Part shown: positions 1 through 4,626 of the stretch, in pieces
Position numbering within the stretch: the stretch's first letter is position 1
Layout: the number at the start of each line of letters is the position of its first letter
Source: Candidatus Delongbacteria bacterium
GTDB taxonomy: Bacteria > UBA4055
DNA length: 6,422 bases
Assembly (NCBI GenBank): GCA_028702975.1
Contig: JAQVNT010000091.1
Location: forward strand, 1 to 6,422
Direction of reading: 5' to 3'
Made by a program: the position numbers and the translations under genes
The notes under the pieces: model-generated
What the model saw: the letters and a program-made list of their open reading frames with translations, nothing else
Database searches by the model: none
What the model was told of the DNA's origin: nothing

Positions 1-257
1 TCGGGTGCGCTTTTGAGAGCGTCTGACACATTCTGAGGTTTTGAAAGTTCTATATCCCTTGAAGTGATTTCCATGTCCTTATAGTCTTCTGACCTTTCAT
101 ATTTCGAATTCACTATAACCTCTTCGAGGATATAAGTGAAAATGACGCTGTCCCCCTCAGCGTCATAAGTCATCTCGAGCCCGTCTTCATCAACACAGAA
201 GACGGACCCGGAGACTAATATTAAAGTTGTTAAGAAAAGCTTTAATTTGCTATTCAT
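1..257 (-). CDS. TonB-dependent outer-membrane receptor, N-terminal part (runs off the window)
   Basis: Reading leftward from the ATG at 257-255, 85 codons are open to the window edge. Residues 1-21 form a signal peptide (MNSKLK, then a hydrophobic stretch to about Cys21). Residues 45-52 (EEVIVNSK) look like a TonB box, and residues 62-85 (MEITSRDIELSKPQNVSDALKSAP, written in part: ITSRDIE, NVSDALKSAP) match the start of the TonB plug domain, where the family usually reads IT-x-x-DIE...-DALK-x-x-PG. Such receptors sit in the outer membrane and import siderophores, cobalamin, glycans or metals using TonB energy. The start codon overlaps the stop of the upstream lipoprotein gene by 8 nt, so the two are probably co-transcribed and translationally coupled. 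The barrel is outside the window, so the substrate cannot be inferred. The family call is fairly sure although only the first ~85 of an expected 600-900 residues are visible. Confidence 0.82.
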   Translation of the reverse strand, partial: MNSKLKLFLTTLILVSGSVFCVDEDGLEMTYDAEGDSVIFTYILEEVIVNSKYERSEDYKDMEITSRDIELSKPQNVSDALKSAP

Positions 258-1098
258 ATACTATTATGTTCTCGAGAAATTTCAGTTTGTACCTGTTCCT
301 GTCTCTTAATTCAGGGTCAGTGAAGATCGTCTTCATGCTTTCTTTCAGCCAGTATCCAGTCTGAAGCTGAGTCCATGTGATGCTGTCAGTCGGGCCGTAA
401 TCATCAGCTGATCTCATGTTGTAGAAATGTACTGAAGGATCAATAATGACAGGCGTGTCCCATCCTGCAGCTTCAGCAACAAGTGAATCAACAAAACTCT
501 TCAGAGGAATAGCTTCTTCGTTCACATCGTCGAAATTCAATACTGTCTCAACCGGCATATTATCAAGTTCAAAGAAAGCATTAACCGAATCGTTCATAAA
601 AACATCGAATTTCCTTTTGATCATAATGTGCTTTGTAGCTTTTACATTATAAGCTCCCGCGATATCGAAATTTTCTTCCGGAACATCAGGGAAGGATACA
701 TCTCTTGATTCGAAATTTATATAGCCTTTACCAAGTTCGTACCAGGTATTGTTCGGATAGCCTTTTACACCTGATGCTGAAAATCCGTCTTCCCCTATGA
801 TGTGATATGCGTACAGCTGACGGGCTTCATATTCATCTACTGCTGTGTAAAAAGTAGTATCAGGATCCTGAGGAACAATAGCGTCCGTGATGAAATTCTG
901 CAGACCGATGACATTTTCGCCGTTTAAGTCCATTGTAGTCATGTCTTTGAAAGATACTTCAGTAGAATCATTCATCCAGTGAACGAATATACTTTCGTAA
1001 GTTGTCGGGCTTGCAGGATCGTCATCATCACTGCATGCTGTAAATACCGAGATCGCCAGTAAAGACAATCCAAGCACTTTGATCATTTTCTTGAACAT
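250..1098 (-). CDS. Exported lipoprotein with two copies of a ~120-residue module; partner of the TonB receptor
   Basis: The protein has 282 residues. The ATG at 1098 was chosen because AAGGAG lies 6 nt upstream and a lipoprotein signal starts immediately: MFKKMIK, a hydrophobic core, then FTA-Cys22. The residues after the cysteine, SDDDD, resemble the acidic export signal that sends Bacteroidota lipoproteins to the cell surface; surface location is therefore an inference. An in-frame ATG at 1269 would add 57 residues in front of the signal peptide and has no ribosome site. The mature part consists of two divergent repeats (about residues 36-160 and 162-280) sharing MNDS, a T-W-x-x-L-x-x-G-Y motif (118-126 and 241-249) and a closing Y-x-(V/L)-K-x-x-x-x-I-(M/I) strand. 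I do not recognise the family. The 8-nt overlap with the receptor gene suggests joint work, perhaps as a substrate-binding surface lipoprotein. Confidence 0.85.
   Translation of the reverse strand: MFKKMIKVLGLSLLAISVFTACSDDDDPASPTTYESIFVHWMNDSTEVSFKDMTTMDLNGENVIGLQNFITDAIVPQDPDTTFYTAVDEYEARQLYAYHIIGEDGFSASGVKGYPNNTWYELGKGYINFESRDVSFPDVPEENFDIAGAYNVKATKHIMIKRKFDVFMNDSVNAFFELDNMPVETVLNFDDVNEEAIPLKSFVDSLVAEAAGWDTPVIIDPSVHFYNMRSADDYGPTDSITWTQLQTGYWLKESMKTIFTDPELRDRNRYKLKFLENIIVYE
259..993 (-). repeat. Internal duplication in the lipoprotein (two protein-level modules)
   Basis: Module 1 (residues ~36-160, 993-619) and module 2 (residues ~162-280, 615-259) align in register. Matching pieces are MNDS at 42-45 and 168-171, IGLQNFI at 64-70 with IPLKSFV at 197-203, TWYELGKGY at 118-126 with TWTQLQTGY at 241-249, and YNVKATKHIMI at 150-160 with YKLKFLENIIV at 270-280. 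The DNA has diverged strongly, so the duplication is old. Confidence 0.75.
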
Positions 1099-1337
1099 TT
1101 GTTTCTCCTTTTGTTTAGTTTTGAGTTGGGGATTTTTCCAAACAAAAGTCCTTCCGTGCCTTTTTGCGCGTAAAAAAATAGTATTTTCTCTAGTGAACAC
1201 ATTATCAAGCTCCTTTCCAAGCACGGGAGACCGTTCCCTTTCGGGAGCGACCCATCGGTCTTTCTCCATGGTAAGTGTACTTTAGGAGAGAAGACTTCAG
1301 AACTTTGTTTTATTTTAATGCCCGGTTTATTCCGAAC
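1099..1337 (-). promoter_or_regulatory. Long structured 5' leader, riboswitch-like, of unknown class
   Basis: The promoter at 1344-1372 predicts a transcript start near 1337, leaving about 240 nt before the lipoprotein ATG. In the RNA, GACCG (1260-1256) can pair with CGGTC (1233-1229) and encloses a TCCC-GAAA-GGGA hairpin with a GNRA tetraloop (1246-1235). Immediately after, CCGTGC (1226-1221) can pair perfectly with GCACGG (1159-1154), extended by GTCT/GGAC across a small internal loop. The extension uses bases of the first helix, so the two folds compete. A run of seven U lies at about 1178-1172, between the arms of the long helix. I compared it from memory with cobalamin, TPP, SAM-I, c-di-GMP, fluoride and THF riboswitch cores and saw no match. 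Ligand and mechanism are unknown. Confidence 0.45.
1105..1110 (-). promoter_or_regulatory. Ribosome binding site that fixes the lipoprotein start
   Basis: AAGGAG on the minus strand, 6 nt before the ATG at 1098. It supports this start over the in-frame ATG at 1269, which has no such site. Confidence 0.8.
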
Positions 1338-1343
1338 GGCCTA

Positions 1344-1372
1344 AATTTAAACTGTCTGACCTGTAATGTCAA
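1344..1372 (-). promoter_or_regulatory. Sigma-70-type promoter of the lipoprotein/TonB receptor unit
   Basis: On the minus strand TTGACA (1372-1367) and TAAATT (1349-1344) are separated by 17 nt. The predicted start is near 1337. It lies in the gap between the umuD stop and the lipoprotein gene and gives this pair its own transcript. Confidence 0.65.
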
Positions 1373-1403
1373 GAAATGAATTAATGCAAAAACGAATGCT
1401 TTT

Positions 1404-1844
1404 TTAAAGCCTGTGTATGACATTTGTCGCGACACCCCAGATCTCGAATTCGGTGCCTTCTTTTATCTCGATCGGATCATAGGCGGGATTTTCAGGGATG
1501 AGTTTTATTTTCCCCTTCTGCCACGAAAGCCTTTTAACCGTAAACTCCCCGTTCAGGACAGCGACGACGATCCTGTTGTGTTTTGCCTCCAGCGATCTGT
1601 CAACTATAAGTATGTCTCCCGAATGAATACCGGCATTTATCATCGAATCGCCGGTGATCTCCACAAAAAAAGTTGCCGAAGGGTTCTTTATGAGGTATTC
1701 GTTAAGGTCGAGGGCTTTTTCCATATAATCACTTGCAGGTGATGGAAATCCCGCGGACAGTTTTTCCGTGTAGAACGGCAGTTCTGTTTTTTTACCGGTC
1801 GTTACAGGAAATATTTTTGAAACATTTTTTAAGTTTGTCTTCAT
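1404..1844 (-). CDS. umuD: UmuD-type self-cleaving protease (LexA/S24 family), no umuC partner nearby
   Basis: The protein has 146 residues; E. coli UmuD has 139. It shows the whole UmuD plan with a constant shift of 7 residues: scissile Ala31-Gly32 (Cys24-Gly25 in E. coli), nucleophile Ser67 in GDSM, and general base Lys104 in VKRL. There is no N-terminal winged-helix DNA-binding domain, so it is not LexA. In the family, RecA filaments stimulate self-cleavage to UmuD', which joins UmuC to form translesion DNA polymerase V. No umuC follows: downstream comes the separately promoted lipoprotein gene. It may serve a polymerase encoded elsewhere, or have another role. It diverges from yggS across a 112-nt gap. 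No Shine-Dalgarno is seen, and the likely -10 is so close to the ATG that the mRNA may be leaderless. I could not identify a known LexA box. Confidence 0.9.
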   Translation of the reverse strand: MKTNLKNVSKIFPVTTGKKTELPFYTEKLSAGFPSPASDYMEKALDLNEYLIKNPSATFFVEITGDSMINAGIHSGDILIVDRSLEAKHNRIVVAVLNGEFTVKRLSWQKGKIKLIPENPAYDPIEIKEGTEFEIWGVATNVIHRL

Positions 1845-1850
1845 AGTGTG

Positions 1851-1878
1851 AATATACGGAATTTTATCAATTCGGCAA
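1851..1878 (-). promoter_or_regulatory. Probable umuD promoter, giving a leaderless mRNA
   Basis: On the minus strand TTGCCG (1878-1873) and TATATT (1856-1851) are 16 nt apart. The usual start, about 7 nt after the -10, falls on or within a base of the A of the ATG at 1844. This agrees with the absence of a ribosome binding site. Confidence 0.45.
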
Positions 1879-1900
1879 AATAAATTATTAATGAAAATGT

Positions 1901-1929
1901 TTGCCTTAACACAAATCTGTGTATATATT
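1901..1929 (+). promoter_or_regulatory. Probable promoter of the yggS-yggT-divIVA-PNP operon
   Basis: TTGCCT (1901-1906) and TATATT (1924-1929) are separated by 17 nt, with a predicted start near 1936 and a leader of about 20 nt. The spacer contains the palindrome at 1909-1922. Confidence 0.5.
1909..1922. promoter_or_regulatory. Palindrome ACACA-N4-TGTGT in the divergent control region, candidate operator
   Basis: Perfect 5-bp arms (1909-1913 and 1918-1922) lie inside the spacer of the predicted yggS promoter and about 30 bp upstream of the predicted umuD -35. A bound protein could block yggS transcription and also influence umuD. It matches no LexA consensus that I know, so the regulator is unknown. 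Confidence 0.35.
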
Positions 1930-1956
1930 TAAAAAAAGCGTTAAACGGAACGGGAA

Positions 1957-2655
1957 ATGATAAAAAGTAATCTTGAATACATAAATAGAAAGATCACGGA
2001 GGTCTGCAAAAGGACCGGCCGTCAGAGGAAGGATATTACTCTGGTCGCGGTATGTAAGACTTTCCCCGTTTCGTCCAATCTTGATGCGATCAATGCGGGA
2101 CAGATCGATTTCGGAGAGAACAAGATCCAGGAACTTGTAAGGAAAAGATCATATCTCTACCTTAACGGAATGACAAAAACCCGCTGGCACATGATAGGTC
2201 ATCTTCAGACGAACAAGGCAAAACAGGCAGTAATTAATGCTGATCTTTTCCACTGCCTTGACAGCATAAAGCTTGCCGGAAAGCTCAACGAAGAATGCGA
2301 AAAGGCCGGACGCGACCTAGAATGCCTAATTCAGATAAATTCAAGCGGGGAGAGCAGTAAATCCGGCATAAATCCCGGTGAGCTCAACCTTTTTCTGAAA
2401 GAACTTAAGCAGCTTAACCGCATAAGAATATCAGGTCTTATGTCGATCGGAACATTTAACGAAGACCCGGAAGGTTCAAGGGCTGAGTTCAGGCAGATGA
2501 AAGAACTTTTCGATGTGGCCAAAAAGCATGACGGCGGGAATATTGAAATTAAATATCTTTCGATGGGAATGAGCAACGATTTTGAGGTGGCTATAGAAGA
2601 AGGCGCTAATATTATCAGGATCGGAACTGCCATCTTCGGGGCAAGAACAGTATGA
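1957..2655 (+). CDS. yggS: YggS/PROSC family pyridoxal-phosphate homeostasis protein
   Basis: The protein has 232 residues, the normal family length, and a single-domain fold like the alanine racemase barrel. Lys34 in LVAVCKTFP is the expected PLP-binding lysine. Family signatures follow: FGENKIQEL (52-60), WHMIGHLQTNK (77-87), and near the end LSMGMSNDFEVAI (201-213) and RIGTAIFGAR (221-230). Members bind PLP without known catalytic turnover; loss disturbs vitamin B6 and amino-acid pools. It is the first gene of a tight operon: its stop overlaps the start of yggT by 4 nt (ATGA). The gene preceding it, umuD, is divergent. The only ribosome-site-like bases before the ATG are GGG, which is weak. 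In Gram-positive bacteria the orthologue ylmE also lies beside ylmG and divIVA, as here. Confidence 0.95.
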   Translation: MIKSNLEYINRKITEVCKRTGRQRKDITLVAVCKTFPVSSNLDAINAGQIDFGENKIQELVRKRSYLYLNGMTKTRWHMIGHLQTNKAKQAVINADLFHCLDSIKLAGKLNEECEKAGRDLECLIQINSSGESSKSGINPGELNLFLKELKQLNRIRISGLMSIGTFNEDPEGSRAEFRQMKELFDVAKKHDGGNIEIKYLSMGMSNDFEVAIEEGANIIRIGTAIFGARTV

Positions 2656-3176
2656 TCGGAATATTCTTTACTTTTCTGTCAATAGTCATCATTGCAAGGG
2701 TCCTTTTTTCATTTATAGGCTATAATTACGGTCCTATATACGATTTTGTTTTCAGCCTGTCTGAAAAAATACTGGCTCCAGTGCGGAAAAGGCTGCCGGC
2801 TTCAAGGATCGACTGGTCGCCGCTTATAGTTCTGATCGTATTTGATTTTATGGCTAAATTTCTGCCGCTTTTCATTACCGCAGCTGTCGGAGGAGAGTGG
2901 GGCGCCGCACTTTACATTCTGTATTATGTCCTTCTTTCAACTCTTTCATCGATCATTACTTTCTTCATTATAATTTTTATTGTGAAGTATTTTAACGATC
3001 TGACCGGGAGAAACAATTACAGCCTGACCGCTCTTTTAGAGGAGGCTACGGGACCGCTGATTGGAAAAGTAAGATCGATACTGCCTTTCGGGTACAAGAA
3101 ATATTCATTCTGGGCATCTGCCGTAATTCTGATCGCTGTAAGGATAATTCTTCAACGCATTATCACAAGTTTCTAA
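2652..3176 (+). CDS. yggT: YggT family membrane protein with two YGGT repeats
   Basis: The protein has 174 residues, mostly hydrophobic. Membrane segments are visible at about 3-22, 57-79, 86-112 and 153-171. Each half carries the YGGT pattern of a proline-rich, basic loop followed by a hydrophobic helix: ILAPVRKRLP...IDWSPL (40-58) and GPLIGKVRSILP...YSFWAS (134-156). The second copy lacks the D-x-SP signature. Two-repeat forms are typical of Gram-negative YggT, while YlmG of Gram-positives has one. The molecular role is not settled; family members have been linked to osmotic tolerance and, in plastids and Gram-positives, to division or nucleoid distribution. The start overlaps the yggS stop, implying coupled translation, and divIVA begins 16 nt after its stop. 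Confidence 0.92.
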   Translation: MIGIFFTFLSIVIIARVLFSFIGYNYGPIYDFVFSLSEKILAPVRKRLPASRIDWSPLIVLIVFDFMAKFLPLFITAAVGGEWGAALYILYYVLLSTLSSIITFFIIIFIVKYFNDLTGRNNYSLTALLEEATGPLIGKVRSILPFGYKKYSFWASAVILIAVRIILQRIITSF

Positions 3177-3192
3177 ATAGAGGGACAGGGAA

Positions 3193-3663
3193 ATGGAATT
3201 TAATAAAAAAGAAATAATATCAAAGAAATTTTCAGGCTCGATGAGAGGTTATGATAAAGCAGAAGTTGAAGTATATCTCGAATGGATAGGTTCTGAAGCC
3301 GATAAGCTCATAAACGAGAATCAGGAACTTAAAAAAAAGCTTGATCAGATAGGCTCGGATTTCGATAAATTCGCTAAAGAAAAGGAAGAATTCGGAAAGG
3401 AGCAGCAGAAGGCTAAACAGGAGATTGAGAGGATCAAGAAGGAAACGAACAAATACTGCGATCAGCTCAAGCTCGATACAAAGATGAAAGCCAAAGATGT
3501 TCTCAAAGATTCATACGTACAGCTAAAAGACCTTAAAAAGGACATCGACAGTCTCCAGAAGATCAAAAATTCATTTGTAAGAAGATACCAGACCTACCTG
3601 AAAGACCAGCTTGAATCCATAAAAGCGTTCCAGAAGGAAAAAGTCATAACGGACGACAAATAG
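3193..3663 (+). CDS. divIVA: DivIVA-domain coiled-coil protein
   Basis: The protein has 156 residues. The N-terminus has the DivIVA signature: KKFSGSMRGYDKAEVEVYLEWI at 11-32 in the pattern F-x(4)-RGYD-x-x-EV. In B. subtilis DivIVA, Phe17 and Arg18 at the loop tip insert into curved membrane; here they are Met17 and Arg18, so a hydrophobic-plus-basic tip is kept. The rest, about 33-150, is highly charged, rich in Lys and Glu, with heptad-like leucines, consistent with a long parallel coiled coil broken near 85-100. The protein is cytoplasmic and probably peripheral to the membrane at poles or the division site. GAGGG at 3180-3184 lies 8 nt before the ATG. Lys/Asp/Glu richness makes the gene look AT-biased compared with its neighbours. 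The exact function in this Gram-negative lineage is not known. Confidence 0.88.
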   Translation: MEFNKKEIISKKFSGSMRGYDKAEVEVYLEWIGSEADKLINENQELKKKLDQIGSDFDKFAKEKEEFGKEQQKAKQEIERIKKETNKYCDQLKLDTKMKAKDVLKDSYVQLKDLKKDIDSLQKIKNSFVRRYQTYLKDQLESIKAFQKEKVITDDK

Positions 3664-3667
3664 GAGG
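3662..3667 (+). promoter_or_regulatory. Strong ribosome binding site that supports a TTG start
   Basis: AGGAGG overlaps the divIVA stop and ends 4 nt before the TTG at 3672. The next in-frame ATG would be residue 39, inside the conserved core, so TTG is the best start. Confidence 0.7.
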
Positions 3668-3671
3668 ACTA

Positions 3672-4196
3672 TTGAGAGCTGTACTTTATTCCGATGCCTG
3701 GGAAAATCTGATCGAGGCGGATCCCGAAGTGCTCTATATTCAGATCGAACAGGTTGATCCTTCAAAAGTCCGTGACCTGATCTCTATGCTGAAGGACGAG
3801 GGTGTCGATGAGCTGCTCATACTCGACGAATGCGGTGTACTTGATCCTGCGGCGAAGGAGGCGGTTTTTATAGTCACCGACCATATCAACGCTACAGGCG
3901 GCAATCCCCTCATAGGGCCGAACGACGACAAAGCCGGACCGAGGTTTCCCGACATGACCTTCGCGTATTCGGAGAAGCTGAACTCGGCGATAAGGTCTAT
4001 GCTCGACACACGCGGCATAGCTTATAGGGATTCGGTACTTTACGGTTCAAAGCAACCTCCGGAAGATCAGGCTGAGACCGGCAGGCTGGTAAAAACGGGA
4101 TGCCGCGTCTTTTGTTTCGATCCGATGTGGATCGATATCGCCGCACGGCACGCCGGAATTCAGGTTGGAGCTGCGGTCAAGAATATAAATCTTTAG
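3672..4196 (+). CDS. Shortened, diverged purine nucleoside phosphorylase-like protein
   Basis: The protein has 174 residues; family members have about 270. It covers only the core of the trimeric PNP fold: TDHIN (69-73), GGNPLIGPND (76-85), GPRFPDM (89-95) and AARHAGI (157-163) are clear. Aligned without gaps to human PNP (numbering from memory), Glu131 falls on base-binding Glu201 and Asn173 on Asn243. The phosphate site is gone: the N-terminal Gly-Ser loop, His64 and Arg84 region are absent, Ala116 is Glu53, Ser220 is Asp150 and Met219 is Phe149. The protein stops one residue after the Asn, so the C-terminal helix is missing too. It is unlikely to catalyse phosphorolysis; binding a purine or acting as a structural subunit is speculation. 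The intact frame, strong ribosome site and 8-nt spacing to divIVA suggest a maintained gene, not debris. It starts with TTG. Confidence 0.8.
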   Translation: MRAVLYSDAWENLIEADPEVLYIQIEQVDPSKVRDLISMLKDEGVDELLILDECGVLDPAAKEAVFIVTDHINATGGNPLIGPNDDKAGPRFPDMTFAYSEKLNSAIRSMLDTRGIAYRDSVLYGSKQPPEDQAETGRLVKTGCRVFCFDPMWIDIAARHAGIQVGAAVKNINL

Positions 4197-4201
4197 AGCA
4201 A

Positions 4202-4258
4202 GTCTGTTTAATTGACAAAAGATTAAAAATATGTTATATTATGTCGTATAAAACAGAC
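4202..4258. promoter_or_regulatory. Inverted repeats around the hipBA promoter, candidate HipB operators
   Basis: GTCTGTTT (4202-4209) and AAACAGAC (4251-4258) are perfect 8-bp inverted repeats flanking the promoter, 41 nt apart. Within them TTATA (4234-4238) and TATAA (4247-4251) form a second inverted repeat with an 8-nt spacer over the -10, the same layout as the E. coli HipB site TATCC-N8-GGATA. Either could mediate self-repression. The second is AT-rich and could be chance. Confidence 0.5.
4212..4240 (+). promoter_or_regulatory. Near-consensus promoter of hipBA
   Basis: TTGACA (4212-4217), a 17-nt spacer and TATATT (4235-4240) predict a start near 4247 and a 26-nt leader. Its strength is typical of promoters kept in check by an autorepressor. 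Confidence 0.75.
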
Positions 4259-4272
4259 AATGAGGCTTGTAA

Positions 4273-4626
4273 ATGAATTCAATGACTGATAAAAACGACA
4301 AAATGAAAGTTGCAGGAGATTTGGCTTTTCTGGAAATGATCGGATATTTTATAAAACACAAGAGGCTTGAGCAGAATAAATCGCAGGCTGAATTGGCAAA
4401 AGAAGCAGGGATAAGCAGGTCAACGCTTAATGAATTTGAAAAGGGCAGCCGGTCTAATACACTTACTTTTATTCAAATACTCAGAGCTTTAGATAAACTC
4501 AGCATTCTAAATGTTTTTATGGAAGAACAGCATATTAGTCCGTTAAAGCTGGCTGAGATGGAGATTTCAAAAAGAAAAAGAGCATCTAAAAGTAAAATTT
4601 CAAAAACTAAAAAGTCTGATTGGTAA
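4273..4626 (+). CDS. hipB: HipB-type antitoxin, XRE-family DNA-binding repressor
   Basis: The protein has 117 residues. An XRE/Cro-type helix-turn-helix spans about 24-82, with the core SQAELAKEAGISRSTLNEFEKG at 37-58 (Q38 and the S/R/N of the recognition helix as in the family). As a dimer it should bind the operator repeats upstream and hold the HipA kinase inactive. GAGG 7 nt before the ATG at 4273 supports this start over the ATG at residue 4. The tail from about 98 is rich in Lys, Arg and Ser and ends in Asp-Trp; E. coli HipB, 88 residues, also ends in an acidic residue plus Trp. The tail is longer and much more basic than that of E. coli and may add DNA contact or serve as a degradation tag. 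Its stop shares one base with the hipA start (TAATG), which couples the two. Confidence 0.9.
   Translation: MNSMTDKNDKMKVAGDLAFLEMIGYFIKHKRLEQNKSQAELAKEAGISRSTLNEFEKGSRSNTLTFIQILRALDKLSILNVFMEEQHISPLKLAEMEISKRKRASKSKISKTKKSDW

Noticed and set aside
1099..1269. N-terminal extension of the lipoprotein to the in-frame ATG at 1269
   Set aside because: It would place 57 residues before a clear lipoprotein signal peptide, has no ribosome site, and lies in the structured leader. An open run of this length can occur by chance.
1380..1412. Rho-independent terminator after umuD
   Set aside because: Only a 5-bp A/T-rich stem (GCTTT/AAAGC) is seen, and the T run follows after intervening bases, so it is too weak to call.
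4620..4625. TTG start for hipA two codons upstream
   Set aside because: The ATG at 4626 overlaps the hipB stop in the usual coupled TAATG form; TTG adds only two residues and has no better ribosome site.
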